Shown here piece by piece: positions 31,068 through 42,451 of a DNA stretch of 64,000 bases. The notes under the pieces were generated by a model. The model saw only the letters and a program-made list of their open reading frames with translations, had not been told where the DNA came from and searched no databases. This DNA comes from Apiospora phragmitis. Lineage: Eukaryota > Ascomycota > Sordariomycetes > Amphisphaeriales > Apiosporaceae. The position numbers and the translations under genes are program-made. The DNA is taken from NCBI GenBank assembly GCA_038363925.1, contig JAQQWL010000008.1, positions 2,418,001-2,482,000 on the forward strand, written 5' to 3'. The stretch's first letter is position 1. Every line of letters starts with the position of its first letter.

Positions 31068-32018
31068 ATGGACCCTAATCAACAATACCAGCATCACCAG
31101 ATGCACCCTCAGCACATGGGCAACGGCCCGACCACCGAGAAGATGCCCGCCGAGATGCAGTACGGCGGCTATGAGCAGCAGCAGCAGTACCACCACCAAC
31201 AGCAATACGCCGGCGGGGACCCACACGCGGCGGGCCACCAGCAGTATCAACCCGGCGGCTCCGGAGGCTACGCCGCGACACAAGCAGCACCGGCGGCGGG
31301 GCATCTTTCCAAGGGGTCTTCGTCGAAAACCATCTGCGGCATGAAGCGCGCCCTCTTCTTGGTGTTGCTGCTCTTGCTGCTCTTGCTGCTGGGCCTGGTC
31401 ATCGGTCTCGGCGCCGGCCTTGGCGTCAGCCAGAGCAACCTCCATGCCAAGGAGTCGGAGCTGGCCGCGGCGAAATCGTGAGTGTTCTCCTTCGGTCTTC
31501 TCTCTACTCTTGAAAACATTGAATGAATGAATGAGTAATGCTTACTGTGTATTGCTATTTTCATCAGCTCCGTATCCCCACCGTCTTCGTCACCGTCTCG
31601 CCCGCCGCCACCGCCTCGGGCGCCCAGCCGACGTCGACCTCGTCGCACCCCACCGGCGCCGGCGGACAAGTACTCGTGCCTCAGCAACGGCGGCACGGCC
31701 AACAACACGCAGTACACGTCGGACGCCTCGTCGTCCGAGACCAAGTTCACCGTGTACTGCGGCATGGACTTTGGCGACAACGAGGGCGCCAAGAACCTCG
31801 AGTCGCAGAACGCGACGTCGATGCCCGACTGCATGGACGCCTGCGCCAAGACGCGCGACTGCCAGGGCGCTGGGTGGGGCACCTTGGGGGAGGCCGTCGA
31901 CGAGCCGCACATGTGCTACATGAAGACGAACCTGTCCAAGAGCCACGGCGCCGACAAGGGCTGGACGTTTGCTGTGCTGTCGAGCGTGAATGTTACGATA
32001 TCCCAGCCTTCCGACTGA
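31068..32018 (+). CDS. Single-pass membrane protein: Gln/His-rich N-terminus, poly-Leu helix, Cys-rich extracellular domain
   Basis: The exons are 31068-31477 and 31568-32018, 286 residues, with donor GTGAGT and acceptor CATCAG. The N-terminus (MDPNQQYQHHQMHPQHMG) is rich in Gln, His and Tyr. Residues about 95-118 form a very hydrophobic helix (FLVLLLLLLLLLGLVIGLGA). After a low-complexity linker comes DKYSCLSNGG, FTVYCGMDFG, SMPDCMDACAKTRDCQGAGW and MCYMKTNLSK, with spaced cysteines like a PAN/apple-type module. It is probably a cell-surface protein of unknown function. The linker has two possible readings. The spliced frame gives Pro/Arg-rich text, whereas the +2 frame between 31575 and 31655 gives FVTVSPAATASGAQPTSTSS with perfect G/C third positions. 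Two compensating indels are thus likely. Confidence 0.75.
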
Positions 32019-33051
32019 GAGAGCGAATGGTTGGTCGGGTTACGAGAGTTCAAGAAGAGAGAAATGAAGAACAGGAGTTTGAGTTCGGAGTTTCCGGGTT
32101 TGCGTTGGCGTGTTGGCGTGGGTAGGGCGGCTTGGACAAGTCACTTTGACGCCTTCCACTGTCTGTCAGTTCTTTTGGTTACGGATGGTGTACATGAACG
32201 GTAATGAGGGACTACACACAGCTCATATACTATTGAGGCAAACACCTATTGAAGCAACTCGCATCTATGCGGGACCACGGAGGCTCCGGTGTTCGAGTAC
32301 TCGTGATGTGCGTGTTGGTGGGATGTAAAGAATCACGTCTGCAAAGGCCCCAATTGACTCAATGTGTTTCATTAACCATTACTATCTATCGTAGCCATGT
32401 GCCTAGTCGCCAACTCTCTGGCTGTCCGCCACTATCATGCGTTGCCTGTAGTGGTCACATCCGGACCATTGCAGAGGCAATCGAGATGGACAAAGACCAT
32501 CGATACTCCAACTTGTTGATGAGTATGGCTACTGCCCATGTTCTTTCGTATCCGTACAGACTCTTCCCTTCAATCCAGGCATGATTATGACATGCCACTG
32601 CAATTTTGCTCGTACTCGGTAAACGGGGTGCTCATGAGTGGACGCATCGCAAGTAGGGGGTTCATTCCAATCCTAAACAGCCACTTGTGGCCGATAGAGG
32701 CCCCACTTGGTGTGACGGATCAGGTCTTCATCGACATTGTTTCCGTTCTCATCGATGACTATTTTGTATCGGTCAGTTGAATTTTTCGAAACAGTTTTGG
32801 GGGAAAAGTACCTCGGAAGGCCAGAATCTCCATGATTGTGCTCAGGGTCAATCGGGCCATTGTGCTCGGAGTGAACCGGGCTCCGTTGAAATTAAACACG
32901 ACCCAGATAAACACTGCCATTGCGAACAGCATCTTTCCACATCTTCTTTGATTCCGTGATCGGATTGATCTCATCATTTTCTGCCGATCGTGAAGTAGAT
33001 ATCGGGACATCGAAAGACGTAGATGATACCATTGATCTTGGTGGGACAATC
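32019..33051. other. Convergent intergenic region
   Basis: This 1-kb spacer lies between convergent genes. Only chance ORFs and no repeats were recognised. Confidence 0.4.
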
Positions 33052-33639
33052 TCAGGAGACCAAGTCGGTCATACGGATGGTTTTGCTGGGAGTTGCCTGA
33101 GACAAGATTAGTTCACTGCATCTTTACTCATATCTCTACGCACAATTCTGTGCTCTATTTCCGCGGACTTACCTCGGTTCGGGGGCGCTTCTTCTCCGTC
33201 TTCACCTCAGAGTCAGCCTTCTCTGAGGGGCTAGGTCTCTTCATGCTGACTGTGGTTGCTGGAGTGGGGCGAGCAACTGCTACAGGAACATCTGCGGGAG
33301 GGTAAAGTGCCGCAAACGGATTGACGTCGCGCGGGGACTGGTGGGCAAAGCAGTGCTGCCGGTAGTGGCTGCCGCCTTGGGGGCCTTGGCTTGAGCAATC
33401 TCGTCGGCCTGCAGTTTGCCAATATTGCCCAAGTCCTCCAAGATGCGGTGACACGCGTCCAGAACTAGATTCTGGATGTTGCCGTTGCCTTTGAGGGCAA
33501 CGTCGTTCTTGTTCTTCAAGGCGCGCTGCAGGAAGTAGTTGCATTTGGCCGCGCTGATGTATTCTTTCTCGTTGTCGTAGACCGAGAGGTCAAGTGGCAT
33601 CTGCGGCGCAGCGCTCTTGGCTGGTTGCTCGTCACCCAT
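33052..33639 (-). CDS. Small conserved-looking protein with basic, nuclear-type C-terminus; one apparent frameshift
   Basis: The exons are 33173-33639 and 33052-33096, with intron 33097-33172 (GTAAGT donor, branch GAACTAATC, acceptor CTCAG). The N-terminal two thirds read MGDEQPAKSAAPQMPLDLSV, AAKCNYFLQRALKNKNDVAL and LVLDACHRILEDLGNIGKLQ and look helical. After the G4 run 33333-33336, where one base appears missing, it continues SPRDVNPFAALYPPADVP and ends KKRPRTE|ATPSKTIRMTDLVS. The corrected length is about 170 residues. The KKRPR stretch could be a nuclear localisation signal. I do not recognise the family. Confidence 0.6.
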
Positions 33640-34231
33640 TTTGTATTTGGGCGCGTAGCGTCGGTGGTTACCTTGGGTGGACGATGTTGATTAGATGAAG
33701 CCCGGCTGGATGGAGAGGCGCCTGAAATTTGATGATTACAGGTTGATGCCATAAAGTGGGCGGGAGGCTTTGCGGTTCGTACAGTTGTAGCCAAGCGCGG
33801 CTGCTTGTTTGGTGGTGTTCAGGTGCAAGGATGATTTTTGTCTTGAGAGATTTTCCCTCAACTTTCTGTTGTTGTGAAGTTGGTAAGTGGTATGGAGTGG
33901 GTGGTTCCTGCAAGTGCCCTTGGGAGTAAGTGCACTGCTTGGGTACTGTTTTGAAAATGGTAGGTCTCTCCAGTGTAGTTCTCATTTCTTAAGGGTTGGT
34001 CATCTTCTTCTATGCTACTGAGCTGGTCTTTACTGATCACTCACATTACTTCTCACGTTCACTCGGCGTTTAGGGCATGCGTCGTTTTATTCTATAAGAC
34101 TTGATGGCTCAGGTAGGTAGCTTTGAAGATAACGCTTCGGTAGCTTAGAGCGCTTAAGTGATTAACTATTACCGTTGTCGGTTACCGTATCCGCCACGTT
34201 GTTGCTATAATAAATATGAGTCGGAGTCTCG
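33640..34231. other. Intergenic region
   Basis: This 592-bp spacer probably contains the promoter of the small minus-strand gene. It is AT-rich near 34070-34220. Nothing else was recognised. Confidence 0.4.
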
Positions 34232-35423
34232 CTAGAACCCGTAATCTCTCGGTTTGTTCAGGAGTGGGAAACGAAGACCGTCGGCCATCGATTTGGAGTC
34301 CACGGTCTGTCGTCGGAGGCCCTGTGCTTCTTTTTGATGCCAGACAGCACTGCCATTTGCTTCCTCAACCTCTTCCTCCAGGCTTTCAGGCGTCGTCTCA
34401 GGACGTTCCTTTCTGCTTTCCCGGAGTCCCGAAGCCCCCGATTCGCTGTCGTTTGGGACTCTATGAGTGCTTCTTTCGAAGTGTTGACAGTCCTTTGGAT
34501 CGATACTACAGCACCAACGATATTCTGGATTGATTCTGTGGATAGTCGAGCCCATAATTAGTTGAACCTTATGGTCATCTAACCTGTTTTTACTTGTTTC
34601 TTCCAAGACGCTCACGAGACGTTTAACATCGCGGACCGCCATGGGCTTGGACCTCCCGATAAGTCCGCAGAAGTTGGTCCACTTGCAAGTCACCTCTGCA
34701 TGAACATATCCATCTACTGTTTGTTCTTGCTGGATAGATCTGCCGCAACCTTGGCAGTCCGCATAACTGTTTGAGGGTGTTGCTCAGCTTGATGATGGCT
34801 TTCTGTGTTTCAAGTGACCTTTCTTGCATCTCACCCAGGACTTTGATAGTGTCGGTAATCGTCCGATTGAACTGTGTCTCTAAACTCTGGAGATAGGGCT
34901 TGTTCAAGTATCCCAAGGTCTGCCAAATATAGGCCATTTTCCCAGTCACACGAGGGAAGTAAGGGTCCACCTCACCGAGAAACAATCCAAGTAGTGTAGT
35001 CGCTTTCACTATGTCGAAGCTGAGTTCGCTCCACAGGCCCGCCGCTGTTGTGAGCTCCTCGCCGTACTGTTCCGCGTAATCTTGCGTTTTCTTGATGTAG
35101 TCTCGTTTTCGCCCGGCACCATGTAGAGCCCCCGAGAGTGTCGCTGTATTAAATGACGTAAACCGGAAGATAGACGATACCTCCCGATAATCGTCAGCAT
35201 AGACGGCGATGTTAGAAAAGTTGGCCTGCGCGTCGAGATAGATGTCTACTGCCGTTATGCTGTTTCTGTGGTGGCAGATGCCATGGTGCTGCTGAAAGAC
35301 CGTGTACGTACACGCCCAGCCGAGCAGAACGGTAACGCTGAGTTTGCATGCGACGTGTGTCACTCCTCCGCCTGCCATTAAGCAACCGACGAAGTGGACT
35401 CTCCGATACCATGGCCAAGACAA
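34232..35423 (-). CDS. Uncharacterised fungal membrane-anchored protein, reading frame disturbed near the middle
   Basis: The N-terminal segment has a signal-anchor-like helix (VTVLLGWACTYTVF) and then a long helical ectodomain: VDIYLDAQANFSNIAVYADD, SGALHGAGRKRDYIKKTQDY, EVDPYFPRVTGKMAYIWQTL, LETQFNRTITDTIKVLGEMQ. From about 34770 the frame is lost. The intended path seems to pass AKVAADLSSKNKQ and re-enter as TCKWTNFCGLIGRSKPMAVR then DVKRLVSVLEETSKNRL to the stop at 34232. Other filamentous fungi have proteins of this layout (short N-terminal anchor, LYIDA-like and GHGAG motifs, C-terminal CGLIG), but no function is known to me. At least two indels, or an unrecognised intron, lie in 34680-34770. 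Confidence 0.5.
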
Positions 35424-35910
35424 CTCAGCAATCTGCCTAATCAGCGCTCGGTATTATTATTGCTAGATATTGGCAACCGTTATGTTGGTTTGTAAAGGAC
35501 CAGTGTATCTGATCCTGGTCTTTGACCTTTTCTAGCAGATATGAAGAATTTTAATTTGGCGCGCTTAATATAGCTTTGTTATAATCCCGCTTTGAGCAGG
35601 CAGCGCCGATATCGTCTGCCGAGAGTTGGACAAAGAAGCCGAGATCATGGACGGAAACGGCTAATGGTTTTCTTCCTCTTTCTGTCAAGTGTTACGCGCC
35701 TATTATTCATATCGGACTTCTAACAGGTGTATTTCTTTATTGATGCCCGGAGACAGCGCGTAGTTAGGGATAATTGTAGAAAGATAGGGGGTAGGGCATT
35801 AGGGCTACTAATACGCCGGGAAATAAAAATAACGAATGACATTCTTAAGTCATCGACACTTCCAACTTAGAGCAGTGTCCCTAACTCGATAGTTCTAGAC
35901 ATGCTCAAGC
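35424..35910. other. Intergenic region
   Basis: This is a 487-bp AT-rich spacer with no recognisable feature. Confidence 0.4.
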
Positions 35911-37558
35911 TCAGTCCAGGCCCAGCTCGCGCGAGACCTTGTAGCCCCAGCGGCAGGTCCGGATGTCGAATGCCTCCGGGTCCGAGAAGATGCCTGAGTC
36001 GAAGTCGACCGGGTCGCCCGGGGCCGGGCCCGTGATGTGCAGGGAGCCGCGCGATAGCGGGTGCAGCCGACGCCGGCCAGCATGTAGTACTGGCCGCGGG
36101 GGACCTCGGAGGGGTCCTTGGGGTAGCTAATAGACTCGTAGATGATCGGTCAGTTTATCAGCAACGAAACAAGCTGGGCACAGTTCATGAAGAAAAGGAT
36201 GGTGCTTGGGTGGGTGTGTTTCATACCCGGCGCCAAAGGACATCATGATCAGAGGCTTGGTCTTGTCCGATTCGAAACCCCGGTTCCACACCTCTTGGTA
36301 ATCGGCACCAAAAGAAGCCAGGTCAGATTGGCTCGGCCGCAGCTTGCAGCTGACATCCATGACGTTCCAGCCTACCATCTTGTCTCCGTCCTGTATCATC
36401 TTGGTCAGGTCCATCGTTCCCGTCGCTATGCCATCAATGGTTTCGTCCGGCCTCAGGTTCGACCGGAAAGCCACCGAGACAGAGTGGTGATCCTCGTAGC
36501 CCTCTCCCACCCCAGGGATGTCGGAGACGACCGGGATCCCGGCCCGCTGGAGCACTTCGGGGCTTCCGATCCCGGACCACTCCAGAACGGGCGGAGTTCC
36601 GAGCGCACCGCAAGAGACCACAACATTCTTTCTGGCTCGCACGGTGCGGGAGCCGCGCCTTCGCCACTGGGCTGATAGGTGACGCCGCATGCTCGCTGGC
36701 CCTCAAAGACGACACGGATGACCTGGGAGTCGACGACCACGTGGAGGTTGGAGTGCTTGCCATCCTGCAGCCTGGGGTGTAGATAGCAGTGGCCAGTGTC
36801 CTGCCGTTTGCCAGCGGGAGAGATGAATCGTTTGGCACGCTGCATCCCGTTGTTGGATTCGAGATCGCTCAGGTCTTCGATCTCGCCCCAGCCGAGCTTC
36901 TCTGCGACTGTCAAAAACGCGTCTTCGACCCGATGCGAAGCAAACGTCCCTCTACTGATTTCGATGGGCCCGTCATGACCGTGAACATTCTTGGGGTCGT
37001 TCCCGTGATACGTTTCCGTCTGTGGAACTTGGTCAAACAAACAGACCCCGGGAGGGTGAGATGCGAAATTGAGAAGGGCGCCTTACTTTCTTCATATACG
37101 GCAGCAGATCCTCGGCGCTCCAGCCAGGTGCTTGCCAAGAATCGTAATCGGATCGTTGTGGCCGGCTGTACATCAGAAAGTTGACAGATGAGCCACCGCC
37201 CAGAACGTGACCAACGGGGACGACAATTTCCCTGTTGGCAAGGAAATCTGATTTGTTGCCCTTGTGGAGCGTCATGGCCTTGCTACCGGGCATTCAGTGT
37301 AGAAGGAACAAGAGCGGCTTGACAATGGTGGGATCGCCATAGTTGTTAGCCCCAGCTTCCACCACCAAGATGGACAGAGACGGGTCCGCATCGGACAGCC
37401 TGGAAGCGACAATACACGCAGCGGTACCACCTAAGGGAAATTTTGGTCAGTCATTTCGAGGTGGACAAGATGGACAACAATTAAGACCTATTCTTACCTC
37501 CCGCAATAATAATATCGACTTCGTCGATGTCCGCGGGTAGTTGGCTGTAGAGTGGCAT
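35911..37558 (-). CDS. GMC-family FAD oxidoreductase (alcohol-oxidase-like), disrupted reading frame
   Basis: The exons are 37498-37558, 37087-37430, 36227-37019 and 35911-36126, all with consensus splice sites. The first junction forms the FAD-binding VDIIIAGGGTAACIVASRLS, followed by LSILVVEAGANNYGDP. Next are GHVLGGGSSVNFLMYSRPQ (GMC signature 1), VVVSCGALGTPPVLEWSGIG (signature 2) and, in the last exon, LSRGSLHITGPAPGDPVDFD. The frame needs one base added near 36658-36659 and one near 36055-36070; with both added, all exon phases agree. An in-frame TGA at 37294-37296 (after KPLLFLLH) is not explained by an indel. Corrected length is about 471 residues, short for GMC alcohol oxidases. It may be a real but mis-sequenced gene or a recent pseudogene. 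The substrate is unknown. Confidence 0.7.
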
Positions 37559-38427
37559 TTTGGAGGGAGGGGGACGAATAGTCAAGGGGATGCTGAGGTG
37601 TTTGAACGACCATCGCCCGAGATACTAGTTGGAATGAGCTTTTTATAGAGGAAAATCTTATATGATTGAGGGGAGGGGCAGAATAGAAGGGCCGGCCAGG
37701 CAGCGTGTAGCGTCTATGCGCCTAAGGCCGGATCGACAACCTACCCCCACCCCCTTACTGCATGAATGGACCGATGTTGGGTGACAGTCTCCTCATCGGT
37801 TATATCGGCGTGGCTTCCCATTGATTCCTTTTCTCAAACCCCGGTTGGGAATTATGGAGATTGCCATTGTCTCGGTATCCGCCCCTAACCCCTGACCTGA
37901 ACTCCATGCAAGGGGGAAAGGTGTGTGTAACGACCCCCTCATTCAATATTGCCGTTGCACTGAAGCTGCTTGTAATAGCAGAATCTTCCGCCGGTGACTT
38001 TGCCGCGGCAACTCGCATAAGTGCCGAACATCGTTTGTTATCGTCTCGGGCGGGCGGACGGGTCCTTGCTCGTCGACCGGGACATGGTGCATGTGGCCCC
38101 AGAACGGCTATGCTTGCGTGTTGCAGTGCAGATTGAGCACGGCCTGGACAAAGAACGCAAGATCATGGACGAAAACGACCATGGTTCTCCTCCCCCGCCT
38201 CCCCTCTTTCTATCAGGTGGTTGGATCGCCCCAGGATAGAGAATAGACAAAACTGGCCAACAGAAAATCAGATTTGGTTCTATATGGCTACAGGTCCCCA
38301 TCACAAGATATTCTTTCTACTTCTACTTGAACGGCAGTTCATGAACCTCATGGGCTCAGTACCCCTCTTACCAGATCTATTGTAGACCTATGCCTGCTGC
38401 AAGGTGAATCTATCGTGCTGAGGTTAG
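37559..38427. other. Intergenic region
   Basis: These 869 bp lie upstream of the oxidoreductase. There are no convincing ORFs. The stretch directly left of the solo LTR (38300-38427) is unremarkable. Confidence 0.4.
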
Positions 38428-38588
38428 TGTTGAATGGGCTGTCCGTACGTACGGGGGTTCCGGGTTCAATCGGGGTTATATTGCTGTATTCGTATTATTC
38501 ATGTCTATCTTCAATACGAGCTGCGAGGGGCATCGTATACCCCTCTTTATGAAACAGAAAAGGGGTTCGTGTTCCTGCTGTTCCAATA
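38428..38588 (-). mobile_element. Solo LTR of a copia-like retrotransposon, copy B (inverted relative to copy A)
   Basis: In reverse complement it starts TATTGGAACAGCAGGAAC (TG to TA by one transition) and ends CATTCAACA. It is flanked by a perfect 5-bp duplication GTTAG at 38423-38427 and 38589-38593. It matches 27888-28094 over most of its length (for example CCCCTTTTCTGTTTCATAAA and GCAGCTCGTA) but lacks a 45-bp segment present in copy A. No internal retrotransposon region is attached. Confidence 0.85.
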
Positions 38589-38686
38589 GTTAGAGACAAG
38601 TTGAAGGGGAGGATGTTATGATCTCCCAGATGTACCCGAATAAAACAATCCACCTCATCACCTCTAATAAGAGCCCTTCCAAACTT

Positions 38687-39847
38687 CTAGTTCCTCGTCC
38701 GTTCTACGTGAATGCATCCAGACCTGCTCCGTAGTCCAGACGTATAGGAAAATACCCACGCCAAGCATGTGTATTCCAACAGTTGACATCCATCATCATA
38801 TTGAGCCATTCCTTTTTCCATCAACATCTCCGACATCACGACACTTTTCCTTCTCCTTCCCTCCCACTCACCCATACCGCCTCCACTGCGGCGGCGCCAG
38901 CCCACCCCCGCCCCTAAGTCCACCCCCGCCGTCACCGGCGCCGGCGGCGGCCCCGCAGGCCCGGGCAGGATCTCGCGCAGGCAGTCGTTGATGTCGAGCC
39001 CCTGCGCGCGCGCGGGCTCCCACTGGCGCGGGTACCCCAGGCTGCACTCCTCGAAGCGCGTGCCGTCGCGCCAGTCGGTGCGCGGCACGTGCAGGTGACC
39101 GCTGACGACCACTTTCGCGTGGAAGCGCGTGTGCCAGTTCGCCGTCCGCTTCGTGCCGCACCAGAGCGTGAAGCGGGGGACGCGCGGGATGTAGATGAGG
39201 TCTTCGCGCAGGGGCCAGTGGTTGGCGATGACCAGGGACAGCGGTTTTTGTTCTTGTTGTTCAGATGTTGTGGTCGTCTTGGCCTGGTAGGCCGCAATGG
39301 CCTCCTCGAGCCGCCGCTCCGTCTCGGCCACCAAGGCCTCGCACCACGCCTCGCGCGTCGGGTACGGGTCCGGGTGCAGCAGGAACTCGTCCGAAGCGAC
39401 GGTGTCGGCCTCCTCGGCCCACTTGAGCGCGCCCTCGCGCGACACGTGCGCGGGCCGAAAGCTATAGTCGTACAGCGCGAAGACGGGCGCGATCAGCACG
39501 GGCCCGCCGTCGCCGTCGCCGTAGTCTCCCGCCTCCCAGACGGTGTAGGGGTCCTCGGGGGTCTTGACGCCGTACCGCCGCGCCACGTCGACGCACTCCT
39601 GGTACTTGTCGCGCCCGCGCAGCGTCGTCTGGGTCACCAGGCTGTACAGCTCGTGGTTGCCGGGGCACCAGAAGACCTGGGCGAAGTTGCGCGTGGCCGC
39701 GGCGAAGGCCAGCTCGAGGTGGGCCGGGGTCTCGCCGATGTCCCCCACCAGGATCAGGCCGTCGTCGGGGTGCGGGCGGAGGTTGGCTAGCTCCTCCTTG
39801 TTCAGCCGGTGGCCCAGGTGGAGATCCCCGATGGCGTATAACTTCAT
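38687..39847 (-). CDS. Calcineurin-like metallophosphoesterase
   Basis: This is a single exon of 386 residues. The five metal-binding blocks of the metallophosphatase fold are present in order: GDLHLGH (residues 7-13, Asp8/His10), GDIGE (35-39), GNHEL (63-67), ANHWP (208-212) and GHLH (250-253). This is a dimetal phosphoesterase of unknown substrate, probably cytosolic since no signal peptide is visible (it begins MKLYAIGDL). After residue about 310 the sequence becomes a Gly/Arg-rich and then irregular tail (GVGWRRRSGGGMGEWEGRRR), so the true C-terminus may be reached by an intron I did not find. Unusually GC-rich third positions up to that point support the frame. Confidence 0.85.
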   Translation of the reverse strand: MKLYAIGDLHLGHRLNKEELANLRPHPDDGLILVGDIGETPAHLELAFAAATRNFAQVFWCPGNHELYSLVTQTTLRGRDKYQECVDVARRYGVKTPEDPYTVWEAGDYGDGDGGPVLIAPVFALYDYSFRPAHVSREGALKWAEEADTVASDEFLLHPDPYPTREAWCEALVAETERRLEEAIAAYQAKTTTTSEQQEQKPLSLVIANHWPLREDLIYIPRVPRFTLWCGTKRTANWHTRFHAKVVVSGHLHVPRTDWRDGTRFEECSLGYPRQWEPARAQGLDINDCLREILPGPAGPPPAPVTAGVDLGAGVGWRRRSGGGMGEWEGRRRKSVVMSEMLMEKGMAQYDDGCQLLEYTCLAWVFSYTSGLRSRSGCIHVERTRN

Positions 39848-41576
39848 GCTGTCAGTACCCGGATGGAATTGCCGATCGACGGAATGCAGAGTATTTGATC
39901 AGCCAGGTTTGGAAAAGCAATCATAGATCTTATCCGGATGTTTTCTTTTTCTTTTTCTCTGCTCGGGAATGTCGGAGAATGCTCTCAGTCAGCTTCGGAG
40001 TTGGATTAGGCTTTCGATTTGGCTGGAGCTGACAGCGGGTTTATAGGTCTTGGCTTCGCCCCCAATCCGCCCGTGGCGCGCTAAGCCTTGGTCGCCGCTG
40101 GTGGAGCTCGTCGAGAATACTGGCCTTGATTGGGTAATCTGCTCGGAGGGCCGGAGATCCTTGCAAGGTCGGATTCCTCCGGGCACTCCTCGACAGTTTG
40201 TCTCAGCTGTAGTGGTGATATAAAGGTTATTGTGATATTCCAGAATCATTGCCATGCCAGACCAGAACTACTTCATTCACGGAACACCAGTACTTTGCTA
40301 CGATGTAGACTAGGCGAATGTCATATGAGAGAGTTATGTCTTTGAGTTTCCATGTCCAGGGGTAACCTGCTCATTGCGACTTTTTCGTTTCTGCCGGGCT
40401 GACTTGACAGCGAAGTTTAAATGATCCCGCATTGGCCGAGTCTATTTATCATAACCAGGAAACAGATTATCAGGGTGACGAGGATATCTCCTGACGCGAT
40501 TGGACAACCATGGACTGGAATCCTTCGGAAATATTGTCCAAAGGCGACCGGTAATAGCAGGAAGAGAGACGACGACTGATGCCAATTGACGCCTGGAGAT
40601 GGGTGTGATGATGGGGATGTGATAACCATAAGTAATTGTTGCTCTTTATCCTTTCGGTGATTTCGATGCATCTGACCAAATGTGACATATACTGCCATCA
40701 CATCGGCATAGTATGGAGCATGTTCGGTGTCGCCATTCCTTTCCTTCATGCGTCGCCACGGTCATGATCGGGGCATTTGATGAAAGCTGTTGCGCCTCGG
40801 GGTCAACCCCTGGGGCGCCATGTTCAGAAAAAGGGCGGAAACGCAACTCGTCTGGCAACAGAGTCCTCTTACACCGGCTTAGGCCCGGCCCCCAACGAGC
40901 CTCGGGATGTCAACGTCTGGGAATACCCATGCCAAATTGATGGTGTGCATCAACATAGTCTACTGACGTCCCAGCTCACGTAAAGTGCCATTTATAGGCG
41001 TTCTTTCCATGCATATCCTCACACAGGGCGGCCTTCTGATAGCGGGGAAAGACAGGGCATAACCAGCAACGCAATATCAACGCACATGCATTAGCAATTT
41101 GCTATCTGTCGGTCTACTTATCTAAACCCAAACGCCGCTTTCCTTCTTCGGTCCAGTTAAGTGGACGCAGTAGATGTGAACCCTCCCTCCTCATCATGTT
41201 AAAGCCGATCCCCTGTATGTGGTGGTACATAGATGAATATGTAACATTTCCGCCGTATAACAATGACGACGACGACGACGACGACGACGAAAGAGAAACC
41301 GATATCTGCTTAGAACTCCATCCCGCGCCTTGTATTTCTTTCTTCTTTCCTGGAAGTTGATGGAAACTGATGGAAACTCCGTTCACCCGCCCGCTTTGGT
41401 TGGTGGGTATGTATGCTTCGCGTAAGTTGAAATGCGTCGTGGTGTTTGGTGTATATCTTGGTGTGGTCTAGTCGAATCAGGATGCTGTGTTTCCGCCCCC
41501 TTCTTCTTCGTCTAGAAATGCTGAAAATCGCATAGGTGGGCTCGTCGTGTTGTACATGAAAGACGACCAACTCTCT
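39848..41576. other. Intergenic region
   Basis: These 1.7 kb contain scattered short ORFs but nothing assignable. A C/T-rich stretch at 39935-39965 directly upstream of the phosphoesterase is probably its promoter. The part 41100-41576 includes the glycine decarboxylase 3' flank and an ACG microsatellite. Confidence 0.4.
41265..41290. repeat. (GAC)n microsatellite
   Basis: About eight to nine uninterrupted GAC units lie in noncoding DNA downstream of the glycine decarboxylase gene. Confidence 0.9.
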
Positions 41577-42409
41577 TTAGTCCTCACTCGTCGTATCCTC
41601 CACCGGAGGGCAGGTGCAGAACAGGTTCATGTCGCCGTACGTATCGTCGATCCGGCCGACACTGGGCCAGAACTTCTTTTCCCTTAGATACGGTAGAGGA
41701 TATGTCGCCTTCTCTCGGGTATAGCTTCGTTCCCACTTGCCCTCGCCATCTCCGTCGATAATGTCTTGTACGGGATGGGGCGAGTTCTTGAGCACGTTGT
41801 TCTCTCGCGGGACCTTGCCGTCCTCGACTTCCTTGATCTCCGCGCGAATGCTGACAAGAGCATCGATGAAGCGGTCGAGCTCTTCCTTGGACTCGGATTC
41901 GGTGGGCTCGATCATCAGCGTACCGGCGACCGGCCAACTCATGGTGGGTGCATGGAACCCGTAATCCTGCAGACGCTTGGCGATGTCGATGGCCTCCACT
42001 CCGGCGCTCTTACTGAAAGGACGGACGTCAAGAATGAACTCGTGGGCGCAGCGACCATGGTTATTAGTGTACAAAATGGAGTAATGGGGCTTCAGGCGGG
42101 AGAGCAGGTAGTTGGCATTGAGCAAGCCGATCTTGGTCGCATGGGTTAAACCCTCAGAGCCTACCAAGGACAGTCAGTAAGCGTGATTACTAGAACTAGT
42201 GGATTGGTGCTTGGAGAAGATCATGACGTAACTTACCCATAAGCGTGTTGTATGCCCAGCTGATGAGGTTGATGCTCGCGCTTCCGTGGTTGGCGCTGCT
42301 GACGGGGTAGGGCCCACTCTCCTCCAGTGCCGAACCCGGAAGGTGCTCGGCCAGATGCTTCTTGACACAGATAGGGCCGACACCGGGACCACCTCCACCG
42401 TGGGGGATA

Positions 42410-42451
<42 letters not shown>

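Noticed and set aside
31044..31445. Minus-strand ORF rich in Leu/Val/His opposite the Gln/His-rich exon
   Set aside because: It is produced by low-complexity CAG/CTG repeats on the coding strand.
41265..41290. CRISPR-like short repeat
   Set aside because: It is a simple GAC microsatellite without spacers, in a eukaryotic genome.
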